From NCBI GenBank assembly GCA_004028495.1, contig MTKS01000070.1, forward strand, positions 1 through 7,449: 7,449 bases of DNA, written 5' to 3'. The position numbers and the translations under genes are program-made. Positions 1 through 6,614 of this stretch are shown in pieces. How positions within the stretch are numbered: position 1 is the first letter of the stretch; every line of letters starts with the position of its first letter. The DNA is from Candidatus Electrothrix marina. GTDB lineage: Bacteria > Desulfobacterota > Desulfobulbia > Desulfobulbales > Desulfobulbaceae. Under the pieces are notes generated by a model. It had not been told where the DNA came from, ran no database searches, and was given only the letters and a program-made list of their open reading frames with translations.

Positions 1-498
1 TGTCCGTTTCTCATCGAGGCTGGTTGTTCAGTCTATGCTGACCGTCCTTCAGCCTGTCGAACCTATCCCTTGGAACGGGGGGTCGAGAAAGCCGGGCCGA
101 ACGCACCACTGAAAAGCCATTATGCTGTTGTTCATCATTCTTACTGTAAGGGCCATGAAGAGAGGAATACCTATACAGTTCGCCAATGGAAGCGCGAGCA
201 GCGTTTGGATTCTTTTAACCTGATGAACGATCTCTGGGCAGAGGTCGATGCCTTTTTTGCCGGCGACCCTTGGCAGGGCGAAGGACATGCTGGTCCTCGG
301 CAGCAATTGGCCTTTATGGTTTGTTATAATATTGATGCCTTTCGGGCCTACAGCATTGAGAATAATCTCATCGTCCAGTACCGGCTGGATCGTGATCAGC
401 GGAGACGCATTGAAAGGGATGATGCTGAGCTGCTCAAGTTTGGATTTACCTGGCTGATGCATGTTCTTGGGGAACGAAAAATATTACGGTCCCGGTAA
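1..498 (+). CDS. YkgJ-family zinc/iron-chelating cysteine-cluster protein, 3' part
   Basis: The frame is open from the first base of the window, so this is the last 165 residues of a gene that starts upstream. The first visible residues carry the YkgJ/UPF0153 signature: C1 and C9, then VYADRP and C19 in CRTYP, the second half of the family's Cys cluster, which is thought to bind zinc or iron. A further Cys lies in SYCKG. The first Cys motif of the family must lie upstream. A TTG at 70 is the first start-like codon after this motif, but beginning there would remove the cluster, so it is not the start. The C-terminal half is Arg-rich and ends in RSR. The molecular role of these proteins is poorly defined. 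The gene looks like ordinary chromosomal backbone at the edge of the accessory genes. The family call is fairly sure; the function is not. Confidence 0.85.
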   Translation, partial: CPFLIEAGCSVYADRPSACRTYPLERGVEKAGPNAPLKSHYAVVHHSYCKGHEERNTYTVRQWKREQRLDSFNLMNDLWAEVDAFFAGDPWQGEGHAGPRQQLAFMVCYNIDAFRAYSIENNLIVQYRLDRDQRRRIERDDAELLKFGFTWLMHVLGERKILRSR

Positions 499-578
499 GG
501 AAGGGATGGTGTGATAGTTGGCGTTACTCATTTGGGACGATCATAGTATACTTTATGTATATGTTGCGTTATCATCTC

Positions 579-654
579 AGCCCATTTATCGTAATATTCT
601 GCGGGAAGGGATGTGCTTATGAAGCCTGAAGTCAAGTGGATTTTTATTACTTAA
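579..654 (+). pseudogene. remnant of an MNT-HEPN pair: MNT 3' end plus HEPN 5' end
   Basis: Bases 579-631 align without gaps to 1705-1757, the junction of the intact MNT gene and the HEPN gene (about 41 of 53 identical by hand count). The frame reads QPIYRNILREGMCL then TGA, against LPIYRNILREGVRL in the intact copy. Several differences are silent third-base changes (ATC/ATT, TAC/TAT, CGC/CGT), so both copies were once under protein-level selection. An ATG at 619 overlaps the MNT stop as ATGA and opens a HEPN start, MKPEV, which diverges after a few codons and stops at 654. Only about 14 codons of MNT remain. Just upstream, 563-577 resembles 1389-1403 in front of the intact MNT gene (13 of 15), which hints at an internal deletion. 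The rest of 499-675 shows nothing clear. Confidence 0.75.
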
Positions 655-675
655 TTTATTTCAAGGAGTTCCTTT

Positions 676-885
676 ATGATTGCTAAAGATATGCTTGCTC
701 AAATTCAACATGCACCGTTGGCGGAGCGTATTCAGGTTATTGAGGTTATTTTGAAGTCATTGAAGGACGATATTAAATCCGGCATATCCGGCAGGCATCG
801 TCGGAAGACATTTAAAGTCAGAAAGTTTCATCTTGGTCAGGAAATTCGCTGTGATCGCGAGGAAATCTATGCTGAAAGGGGATAA
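676..885 (+). CDS. antitoxin of a PIN-toxin pair
   Basis: This 69-residue protein has the layout of short antitoxins that partner PIN toxins. An N-terminal helical part (LAQIQHAPLAERIQVIEVIL, residues about 8-27) is followed by a linker and a C-terminal tail, FKVRKFHLGQEI...DREEIYAERG, which in such proteins usually contacts the toxin. The start ATG is preceded by AAGGAG (663-668) at a good distance. The stop lies 8 bases before the toxin ATG, and GAAAGGGG at the end of this gene can serve as the toxin's ribosome site, so the two are probably translationally coupled. Inferred role: neutralise the toxin and repress the operon. The DNA-binding fold is not obvious from sequence, so no VapB subclass is assigned. 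It sits directly after the MNT/HEPN remnant. Confidence 0.75.
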   Translation: MIAKDMLAQIQHAPLAERIQVIEVILKSLKDDIKSGISGRHRRKTFKVRKFHLGQEIRCDREEIYAERG

Positions 886-893
886 AAAAACAC

Positions 894-1346
894 ATGCTTT
901 TCGCAATTGATACGAATCTGCTGGTTTATGCTCATAATGAAGATTCTGACTTCCATCACCAGGCTGTCCGGTTTATTGAGCAAGTATTCAACGAATATGA
1001 TGTGGATGGACAGTTGAACGTCTGCCTTTCAACGCAGGTACTGACAGAATTTATCAATGTTATGACACGGCAGACGCTGACACGCCCCCTTTCAATTCAG
1101 GACGCAGCAGATGTTGTTCAGGAGTATCTCGATACCGGGGTTCTTGTTCTTGCCCATAAGGAGACGCAGATGCAAACCTTTTTAACGCTGTTAAAAACCG
1201 TTACAACACGCAGAAAAATGTTTGACGTGGTTCTTGCAGCGACATTGAAAGATCATGGGGTTGCAGGACTGTATACGGTGAATACTGCTGACTTTGAAGG
1301 TTTTGAGTGGCTGACGGTGATCAATCCGTTTAAAACGGATAGCTGA
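894..1346 (+). CDS. PIN-domain ribonuclease toxin (VapC-like)
   Basis: A 150-residue single PIN domain of normal VapC-like length. The acidic active-site set is visible: D6 in FAIDTNLLVYA, E52 in STQVLTEFINVM, D111 in KMFDVVLAAT, and D133 in TVNTADF, with N130 just before. In the PIN family these residues hold Mg or Mn ions for single-strand RNA cleavage. VapC toxins typically cut tRNA or rRNA and stop translation until bound by antitoxin. The ATG comes 8 bases after the antitoxin stop, and the purine run at the antitoxin 3' end gives the ribosome site. No residue is obviously missing, so the toxin should be active. Its RNA target cannot be read from sequence. The PIN assignment is firm; the VapC label rests on the paired antitoxin. 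Confidence 0.9.
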   Translation: MLFAIDTNLLVYAHNEDSDFHHQAVRFIEQVFNEYDVDGQLNVCLSTQVLTEFINVMTRQTLTRPLSIQDAADVVQEYLDTGVLVLAHKETQMQTFLTLLKTVTTRRKMFDVVLAATLKDHGVAGLYTVNTADFEGFEWLTVINPFKTDS

Positions 1347-1415
1347 AAGTCAATCCTTTGGGTAAAGTATTCCTCATAAAATCATTTTGTTGGGTTATGA
1401 TCTTGATAATAGAGA

Positions 1416-1423
1416 AAGGAGGT
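1416..1423 (+). promoter_or_regulatory. strong Shine-Dalgarno site that fixes the MNT start
   Basis: AAGGAGGT is a full match to the anti-Shine-Dalgarno core and ends 7 bases before ATG 1431. A GTG at 1422 in the same frame lies inside this site, so it cannot be the start used with it. The protein therefore begins MVTTHLDD. Upstream, TATGAT at 1396-1401 could be a -10 box, but no good -35 box pairs with it. Confidence 0.8.
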
Positions 1424-1430
1424 GGAACGC

Positions 1431-1748
1431 ATGGTCACGACACATCTGGATGATATCGTTTGTGAATTTAAACAGGCGGTTGCCGAAAAATATACTGTGA
1501 GTGACATGCGGCTCTTCGGTTCAAATGCGCGGGAAGACGAGACAGAAGAGTCTGACATTGACATTTTTTTTCAGATTCCCGATCTGACGACGGATATTGA
1601 GCAGGATGTGTACAATATGGCGTATGACTTAGAACTGAAGTATGACTGTGTTATTGATGTCATCCTGCTTTCTGATTCTGTCATCAGGGAACATGCGGAT
1701 TACCTGCCAATCTACCGCAATATTCTGCGGGAAGGGGTGCGTCTGTGA
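1431..1748 (+). CDS. MNT-domain nucleotidyltransferase antitoxin (MntA-like)
   Basis: A 105-residue minimal nucleotidyltransferase. The polymerase-beta-type active site is intact: G30-S31 with NARED (residues 32-36), then S41-D42-I43-D44-I45, with the third carboxylate D76 in CVIDVILL. In the characterised MntA-HepT systems the MNT protein adds AMP to a Tyr of the HEPN ribonuclease and so silences it. The GSxARED and SDIDI motifs match that antitoxin class. The stop codon overlaps the downstream HEPN start as GTGA, the usual coupled arrangement. The HEPN partner is truncated, so this is probably an orphan antitoxin unless it acts on another HEPN protein elsewhere. A decayed second copy of its 3' end lies at 579-622. 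The 1347-1415 gap upstream shows no clear terminator for the PIN gene. Confidence 0.88.
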   Translation: MVTTHLDDIVCEFKQAVAEKYTVSDMRLFGSNAREDETEESDIDIFFQIPDLTTDIEQDVYNMAYDLELKYDCVIDVILLSDSVIREHADYLPIYRNILREGVRL

Positions 1749-1915
1749 CACCTGAAGATCGTCGGACTATCATGACCTATCGCTTGGAACGCTCGGAAGA
1801 ATCTTTGCGGGCCGCTCGGCTGTTACGCGAAAACGGGATGCTCATCCCGGCCATGAATTCTGTCAATAGCATGGAAAATTTCCATTTATTAACATTGTGC
1901 TGTGGGGGAGGATGA
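1745..1915 (+). pseudogene. truncated HEPN toxin gene (HepT-like)
   Basis: Starting from GTG 1745, overlapping the MNT stop, the frame gives 56 residues. The first 40 or so look like the start of a HEPN domain: TYRLERSEESLRAARLL then RENGMLIPAMNSVN, matching the helix and the loop that in this family lead into an RxYYAxF-type helix. At that point the sequence changes to SMENFHLLTLCCGGG and stops. The missing part includes the RxxxxH catalytic motif and the modified Tyr, so the product should have no RNase activity. The break coincides with the left end of repeat R1a (1864). The last codons overlap the ribosome site of the next gene. It could still be translated as a short peptide, but there is no sign of function. 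No downstream half of the gene was found in the window. Confidence 0.75.
1864..1898 (+). repeat. dispersed repeat R1, copy a
   Basis: This copy shares about 29 of 36 aligned positions with 4454-4489, with one single-base gap: CAATAG[C/T]ATGGA, then a variable core, then TTATT[A/G]ACATTGT. It contains a perfect 13-base palindrome, TGGAAAATTTCCA (1872-1884), which is degenerate in copy b. Its left end falls at the break in the HEPN gene. Both copies lie 23-43 bases upstream of a gene start. Both contain TTRACA (1889-1894 here), a -35-like string, without a convincing -10 box. Seen directly as a repeat; its nature is unknown. Confidence 0.6.
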
Positions 1916-1921
1916 TTCGAC

Positions 1922-2263
1922 ATGAGTGAAGTGCCCAAAGAATCCCAAGCTCTTGCTAGGGCGAAGATGCAGGAGATATTAGATCAAGCTATTGATGCTG
2001 GCGCAGATGCGGTTACAATTGAGTTTGCCAAAGAAGGCGGTCTGGAGGTACTCTTTGTGTTCGGGAATACAGGTGTCGGGGATATCTTTATTCAGCAGAA
2101 CCTTGAGGAAGATGTTATGACTCTGATTTATGAACAATCAGGGCTGGAGGAAAAGTCCTGCGGTGTACTGCACTGGGAATGCCACGGGCAGAATCTGGAG
2201 ATCAATGTAGAGGAGTATGAAAGCTTCGGTGAAATTGCATATACATTGACATTTCTGAAATGA
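1922..2263 (+). CDS. small acidic protein of unknown function
   Basis: A 113-residue protein that I do not recognise with confidence. It has no signal peptide or membrane segment and is clearly acidic. It begins with a helix (residues about 6-27, SQALARAKMQEILDQAIDAG), followed by alternating strand-like segments: ADAVTIEF, LEVLFVFG and, after a helix, LHWECH, NLEINVEEY and IAYTLTF. The order ALxxGADxVxIEF...LEVxF is loosely like the small alpha/beta domain at the N-terminus of GspE/PilB-type secretion ATPases, but the ATPase part is absent and the likeness may be only structural. A strong purine run, GGGGGAGGA (1904-1912), fits the ATG. It lies between R1a and R2a, and its base composition is like its neighbours. 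The ordered fold pattern and good ribosome site argue for a real gene. Confidence 0.7.
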   Translation: MSEVPKESQALARAKMQEILDQAIDAGADAVTIEFAKEGGLEVLFVFGNTGVGDIFIQQNLEEDVMTLIYEQSGLEEKSCGVLHWECHGQNLEINVEEYESFGEIAYTLTFLK

Positions 2264-2341
2264 CATCAACAAAATACAGAGCAAGTCAGTTAAGGTGACA
2301 GGCAGGCCCGAGCAGTTTTGAAAGATGTTGAGTAACTGAAT

Positions 2342-2383
2342 AGTCAAGAAAAATGCTGCTTGAGTGAAACGAAAGCGGGCAGC
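2342..2383 (+). repeat. dispersed repeat R2, copy a
   Basis: The core at 2356-2383, CTGCTTGAGTGAAACGAAAG followed by CGGGCAGC, matches 6617-6644 at 25 of 28 positions. AGTCAAG at 2342-2348 also matches the flank of the other copy (6605-6611), with a 2-base length difference between flank and core. It ends about 21 bases before the Rpn start, as copy b ends about 35 bases before the ATPase start. The rest of the 2264-2404 gap has no recognisable gene. Confidence 0.65.
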
Positions 2384-2404
2384 TTTTGCTGAAGGTGAAA
2401 AGAC

Positions 2405-3202
2405 ATGAAAAAAGTTGCATCGCTGAAATATGGCGTGGTTTTTAAAAAAGCATTCTGCGACCCGGAGATTTTCACGGCATTTGTCCAGGATATGCTTGGA
2501 CTCTCTGTCACGATTGAGCATGTCGAGACCGAGAAAGAATTTGATCCGCCGATCGGCTATATCAAACCCCGATTTGATCTGTTCGGGGAAGATACAAGCC
2601 ATCGCGTCGTTGTTGATATTCAACATGCCCGCACCACTGATCATTATGATCGGTTTCTCTATTATCATTGCGTAGCCCTGCTTGAGCAGATTTCCAGTTC
2701 TGCAAATTATCGTCCCGGATTAAAAGTGTTTACACTGGTAGTCCTTACGTCAGGCGATCGGCATGCTACACCGGTCTCCATAGTAGATTTTGATCCACGT
2801 GACTTATCAGGCCGACCGCTGTGTGAAATTCCTCATAAGATTATTTATCTCTGTCCGAAATATGTGTCCGACGAAACTCCGCAACCGTACCGAGAGTGGT
2901 TACAGGCCATTAATGATACCTTAGATGAAGAAGTTGATGAATCACAGTACCAGCGTGCTGAAATTCAAAAGTTATTCACTTCTATTCAGCGTGACCATAT
3001 CTCCCCGGCAGAACGGGCTTCTATGATTGAGGAATATCATCAGGAAGAATTACAGGGGGCCGCGCTTGCAGAAGGAAAGCGAAGTATTGCCTCGGCCTTG
3101 CTGGAACAGAGTGTATCTGTCGAGGTTGTTGCAAAGGCTACGGGGTTGTCGATAGGCGAGCTTACTGCAATGCGAGAGCAGGTAGCGGACGATAGGGCAT
3201 AA
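2405..3202 (+). CDS. Rpn-family PD-(D/E)XK nuclease / putative transposase
   Basis: A 265-residue protein of the Rpn (recombination-promoting nuclease) / PDDEXK transposase type. The N-terminal part, SLKYGVVFKKAFCDPEIF and FVQDMLGL, is typical of the family. The nuclease core shows D58 in RFDLFGED and D71-I-Q73 in VVVDIQHA, which corresponds to the family's D...(E/D)xQ motif. HYDRFLYYHCVALLEQ (residues about 80-95) is a conserved helix. A charged helical linker (about 170-220) leads to a C-terminal helix-turn-helix-like end, SVSVEVVAKATGLSIGEL. Studied Rpn proteins cut DNA and stimulate RecA-independent recombination, and the family is also discussed as defence or mobile proteins. The ribosome site GAAGGTG is moderate. 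It follows repeat R2a and ends 27 bases before the dehydrogenase ATG. Length and domain order look complete. Confidence 0.88.
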   Translation: MKKVASLKYGVVFKKAFCDPEIFTAFVQDMLGLSVTIEHVETEKEFDPPIGYIKPRFDLFGEDTSHRVVVDIQHARTTDHYDRFLYYHCVALLEQISSSANYRPGLKVFTLVVLTSGDRHATPVSIVDFDPRDLSGRPLCEIPHKIIYLCPKYVSDETPQPYREWLQAINDTLDEEVDESQYQRAEIQKLFTSIQRDHISPAERASMIEEYHQEELQGAALAEGKRSIASALLEQSVSVEVVAKATGLSIGELTAMREQVADDRA

Positions 3203-3229
3203 CCTGAAAACGATTTGATAACGAGTGGT

Positions 3230-4360
3230 ATGAAAGTATTAAATTTTTTCCTCCCGCTGTTGTTGCTGCTTTCCTGCAATGCCTCTGTTGAGTCCGCTGG
3301 TAAGGCGATTAACGGGAATGCAGGTTCAAAGCTCCGGCCCGAAAGGTTTGGTACCTTCAATGAACCGTGGGCCATGACTTTTCTCCCCGATGGTGATCTC
3401 CTGGTAACTGAAAAATCAGGAACATTACTCATGGTCCACATGCATGATCGTTCCACGATACCTATTCAGGGCGTACCTCAGGTAGCTTACGGTGGTCAGG
3501 GGGGCTTGGGTGATATAATTCTCCATCCTCACTACAAGGAGAACAACTTGATATATCTTTCGTATGCTGAGGAGGATACATCAGGAAACAGGGGCGCAGC
3601 GGTTGCTCGGGCTCGATTCCGCCCGACATCAAGCGATCCCAAACTGGAAAACCTTGAAGTTATCTGGCGGCAAAAGCCCAAAGTATCAGGCAAGGGGCAT
3701 TATTCACACCGATTGGCTTTCAGCCCGGATGGAAAGCTCTTTATCACGTCCGGTGATCGGCAAAAGCAGGAGCCTGCACAGAGCTGGACGCAGAATCTTG
3801 GCAAAGTAATCAGGATAAATGCGGATGGATCAGTGCCACCTGATAATCCGTTTCAGGATAAAGGAGCGCTCGCCAAAACTTTCTGGTCGACCGGGCATCG
3901 TAATCTGCTGGGTATTGCGTTCGACAAACAGGGGCAGCTATGGACCCACGAAATGGGGCCTCGGCACGGTGATGAATTCAACCTGATTATTGCTGGCGAT
4001 AATTATGGCTGGCCTCTTGTCTCATGGGGTGATCAATACTCTGGTTTTTCTATTCCCGATCATGATACGCGCCCGGAATTTCATGCACCTGAGGTCTACT
4101 GGGTACCTACTGTTGCACCGTCGGGTCTGATAATATACTCGGGTTCTCTGTTTCCTCTGTGGCAGGGGAATGCTTTTCTCGGTGGGTTGAGGTCGGAATC
4201 GTTAGTACGAATCAGGATTGTAGGTGATCAGGCTGAGGAGGTTGAACGTTTTGATATGGGAGAGCGAATCCGAGAGGTTGAGCAAGGGCCAGATGGCGCA
4301 ATCTGGGTTTTGGAGGATGGAAAAGGGGGGCGGTTGCTTCGGCTGAGTCCTGGCAAGTGA
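3230..4360 (+). CDS. PQQ-dependent aldose sugar dehydrogenase, lipoprotein (YliI/Asd type)
   Basis: A 376-residue soluble glucose/aldose dehydrogenase of the six-bladed beta-propeller family, which oxidises the C1 of aldoses to lactones with PQQ and Ca in the periplasm. I chose ATG 3230 over the upstream in-frame TTG 3215. It gives a clean lipoprotein signal, [16 protein letters not shown], with lipobox LLSC and C16; N17 at +2 suggests the outer membrane. Family landmarks follow in order: [20 protein letters not shown] (45-64), [13 protein letters not shown] (88-100), [20 protein letters not shown] (156-175) with H157 and R161 matching the catalytic His region, [22 protein letters not shown] (222-225), GPRHGDEFN (243-251), NYGWP, and [20 protein letters not shown]. 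Two conserved spots differ: the usual HRNPQG reads HRNLLG, and GPRGGDE reads GPRHGDE. The ribosome site is weak. A role in sugar use is expected; it has no evident link to the defence genes. Confidence 0.9.
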   Translation: MKVLNFFLPLLLLLSCNASVESAGKAINGNAGSKLRPERFGTFNEPWAMTFLPDGDLLVTEKSGTLLMVHMHDRSTIPIQGVPQVAYGGQGGLGDIILHPHYKENNLIYLSYAEEDTSGNRGAAVARARFRPTSSDPKLENLEVIWRQKPKVSGKGHYSHRLAFSPDGKLFITSGDRQKQEPAQSWTQNLGKVIRINADGSVPPDNPFQDKGALAKTFWSTGHRNLLGIAFDKQGQLWTHEMGPRHGDEFNLIIAGDNYGWPLVSWGDQYSGFSIPDHDTRPEFHAPEVYWVPTVAPSGLIIYSGSLFPLWQGNAFLGGLRSESLVRIRIVGDQAEEVERFDMGERIREVEQGPDGAIWVLEDGKGGRLLRLSPGK

Positions 4361-4453
4361 GAATGCGGATGAAGATTGATAACTAGAGAAGTTTGCTGGT
4401 TTTTTGCGTCAATATCGGAATAAGTGGAAGGAAATGCAGTGACCTATTACAGG

Positions 4454-4489
4454 CAATAGTATGGAGGAATTGCCACTTATTGACATTGT
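4454..4489 (+). repeat. dispersed repeat R1, copy b
   Basis: Second copy of R1 (see 1864-1898). It lies in the 172-base gap between the dehydrogenase and the AT-rich nuclease gene, and the shift to AT-rich sequence begins just to its right. The 13-base palindrome of copy a is here imperfect, TGGAGGAATTGCCA (4462-4475). TTGACA at 4480-4485 is a perfect -35 hexamer, but 16-18 bases further on there is only TCACAA-like sequence, so a promoter is not supported. Nothing else is recognisable in 4361-4453. Confidence 0.6.
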
Positions 4490-4532
4490 TGTGCAGTCAA
4501 AATCACAAATTACTAAAGGGGCTTCAGTTTAA
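4461..4532 (+). other. possible 23-codon leader ORF or gene-start remnant
   Basis: ATG 4461 inside R1b opens a frame reading MEELPLIDIVVQSKSQ and on to a TAA at 4530-4532 that abuts the nuclease ATG (TAAATG). It has no good ribosome site of its own. After one compensating base, R1a would read a similar MEN-FPFINIVL, with changes partly at third codon positions. This could be a leader peptide coupled to the nuclease, the remnant of a gene start, or chance. Confidence 0.2.
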
Positions 4533-6614
4533 ATGAATAAATCTGGTTCAGGTTCAGCAACAAATGCTGGGATAGATTATCAGCAAAGAGTCTCCGCATT
4601 ATTTCTAATAGCCTTGCATTCGCAATTTGATATATCGCAGATTCTTAATGTTAATGATGAATTAAATATTGAATCTATCTCGTACGAAACTGCAAAAACT
4701 GTAGATGATCTCAATATTGTTTGCGAAGGCAATAAAATTTTATACATACAAATTAAGCGAAAAATAGCGCTTTCTGAAAAAGAAGGTTCTGAGTTCCAAA
4801 AAGTAATTGAACAATTTCTTTCTCAATACATTGCTGAGCAAAAAATATCTGATCGTTTTTTTCTCATTACTACGTCAGACACATCAAAAAGTATTAAATA
4901 TGATCTCAAGAAAATTTTTGACAGTATTAGGCTTAACGATACTGGATTTAAAGAAAATCCTCTCAATGTAAATGAGAAGAAAACTTATTCAACCTTAGAA
5001 AGAGTTTTTGATAAATCATATGAAAAATTGACCAAAAATAAATCATCAAATAAAAATTTTGTTATCTTCTGTAAACAAGTATTTATTTCTATTATTGATG
5101 TTGAAGCTGATATGACAACTGAGAAAATAGCTGTCATGCTTTTGCACAGTAAAAGAATTAATATGCCATCACTTGTTTGGAAATACTTGGTATCACAGAG
5201 TCTATATTACGCAACTAACAGATTATCTTTAAATAGTGATGGTATAAATGACATTCTTGCAAGATTTCAAATCAAAAGTCCTACTCAGAAAGAAGTAGAA
5301 ATTCAATTTAATGAACTTTTGAAACCGGTAATACTTAATGTTTCCGAGCTTTCAACAGGAAAGGATGTTTTCATAGTAGAGTCTTTTGTCGAAGGTCTTG
5401 ATTACGCCATAGTTGAACTATTTAGATTCGATAGTAATGGAGAGAAAAGAGTAAAATTTGAGGACGACTATGTGCTATTAGGGGATAAAAAAGCAAAAGT
5501 TATTCGTCGTTTTTCCACAATGGTCGGCCTTCAAAGATATATGGAAGAAAACCAAGAATATTATAAAAATAAGAAAGTAGTAGTCCTTGAGTCGAGAGAT
5601 ATTGATACTGTTGAAGAAACCGAAGTGGCAAGAAAATATAAAGAATATTGCCATGAGCTGCTCAACAAAAATACCACCCTTATCAATTGCATTCACTCTG
5701 GCAAAAGTTGCTTGTCAGCTTCATGTTATTTCGTTGAAGTTGACTACCCAAACTATCCTCCTGCAATTGGCATGGTTCGAGAGGAATGCTTGTTGCCACT
5801 TGATCGAATTCTCGGTAAGCCAATAATTCCGCAAGAAGATATTCGGTTCCCAACCGAAATAAACATATCGAGATGGATGAGTCTTCTCAGTAAAGGTCAA
5901 GGGTTATTAAAATCATTACCTGAAGTCAAGAAAGATTTGAAATGTAAAGTGTTACAAGTGGGCTGGAATGAAGATAATCAAGTGTATGCTGAATACAACT
6001 ATTGCATAAGAAAAAACTTGGAGGATGGGAGTTCAGACTATCTCTGTTCCAGAGGAAAAATTCAACGTTTTTCTAAGTATGAAGCCGATATTCAGGCAGA
6101 TTGCCTTAACTCTGATATCTTAAAGAATAAAAACAATGATAATCGGCTTTGTGTGTCCTCGAAAAACAGGAGGGTTATATCTCGTCCTTTTTTAATGAAA
6201 ATCAAAGAAAACGGTGAGGAAGTTCTGGAAGTCAGATCCTTTGAAGTCTGCAAGTATAGTCAACTGTTGGGAGATCTATATAATAATTGCGATAATTATT
6301 ATGCCCCTCTCTGTTTTGTCATACACAAAGATACTGAACAAATATTTGTAATCGGCGATATAGTCCCTTTTATTTCAAACCCTTTCCAACTATATTTATT
6401 CATTGAAAATTGGGGGGAAGCAGGTTTCATATTTGATGACCATTCATTGTCTGTTATCCATAATGACTATGAATTTGATAAACATATGAGAGATATTATC
6501 AATGACAGCCTATTTCCAATAATTGATCCAAAGTTTACGTCTCAACAGGAATTGGAAGAAGGCGTTGTTATTAGAGAGCTAAACAGTTTTATTGAAGAAA
6601 ATCAAGTCAAGTAG
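4533..6614 (+). CDS. large protein with N-terminal PD-(D/E)XK (Cap4/DUF4297-like) nuclease domain
   Basis: A 693-residue protein. The N-terminal 130 or so residues fit the dsDNA-nuclease domain found in Cap4 and in STAND-type defence proteins: a Gly/Ser-rich start with AGIDYQQRVSALF (12-24), E52, V57-D58-D59-L60, then Y71-I-Q73-I-K75-R76, giving the acid...DD...QxK active-site layout, and a following helix, EFQKVIEQFLSQYI, and strand, RFFLITTSD. Residues about 200-693 match nothing I recognise. No P-loop is seen: HSGKS near the middle lacks the GxxxxGK spacing. There is no transmembrane segment and no repeat. Cysteines are frequent in the last 350 residues but form no clear zinc motif. The gene is far more AT-rich than its neighbours (16 G/C in bases 4801-4860 against 33 in 3901-3960), a sign of transfer. 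AAAGGGG (4515-4521) is a plausible but distant ribosome site. R1b and R2b bracket it. Probable defence nuclease; the C-terminal sensor is unknown. Confidence 0.7.
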   Translation: MNKSGSGSATNAGIDYQQRVSALFLIALHSQFDISQILNVNDELNIESISYETAKTVDDLNIVCEGNKILYIQIKRKIALSEKEGSEFQKVIEQFLSQYIAEQKISDRFFLITTSDTSKSIKYDLKKIFDSIRLNDTGFKENPLNVNEKKTYSTLERVFDKSYEKLTKNKSSNKNFVIFCKQVFISIIDVEADMTTEKIAVMLLHSKRINMPSLVWKYLVSQSLYYATNRLSLNSDGINDILARFQIKSPTQKEVEIQFNELLKPVILNVSELSTGKDVFIVESFVEGLDYAIVELFRFDSNGEKRVKFEDDYVLLGDKKAKVIRRFSTMVGLQRYMEENQEYYKNKKVVVLESRDIDTVEETEVARKYKEYCHELLNKNTTLINCIHSGKSCLSASCYFVEVDYPNYPPAIGMVREECLLPLDRILGKPIIPQEDIRFPTEINISRWMSLLSKGQGLLKSLPEVKKDLKCKVLQVGWNEDNQVYAEYNYCIRKNLEDGSSDYLCSRGKIQRFSKYEADIQADCLNSDILKNKNNDNRLCVSSKNRRVISRPFLMKIKENGEEVLEVRSFEVCKYSQLLGDLYNNCDNYYAPLCFVIHKDTEQIFVIGDIVPFISNPFQLYLFIENWGEAGFIFDDHSLSVIHNDYEFDKHMRDIINDSLFPIIDPKFTSQQELEEGVVIRELNSFIEENQVK

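Noticed and set aside
49..462. Long minus-strand frame opposite the YkgJ gene
   Set aside because: It shadows the + strand gene; no family features or ribosome site.
70..498. A shorter gene starting at TTG 70
   Set aside because: The frame is open to base 1 and the upstream codons carry the YkgJ Cys motif, so the gene begins outside the window.
2380..2391. CAGCTTTTGCTG hairpin as a terminator
   Set aside because: The stem is only 4 bp, there is no T-run after it, and it lies just upstream of a gene start.
2138..2668. 176-codon minus-strand frame across the small protein and the Rpn start
   Set aside because: It runs antisense through two better supported genes, and its translation looks like random Cys/Phe/Leu-rich sequence.
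4383..4442. Short open frame reading EKFAGFLRQYRNKWKEMQ before R1b
   Set aside because: It looks protein-like and might be the 3' end of a lost gene, but at 19 codons between two stops it cannot be told from chance.
4480..4508. Promoter with TTGACA in R1b
   Set aside because: The -35 hexamer is perfect, but no acceptable -10 box lies at 16-18 bases.
5691..5720. GKS triplet in the large nuclease protein as a P-loop
   Set aside because: The required Gly four residues before GK is absent and the context is not a beta-strand then helix.
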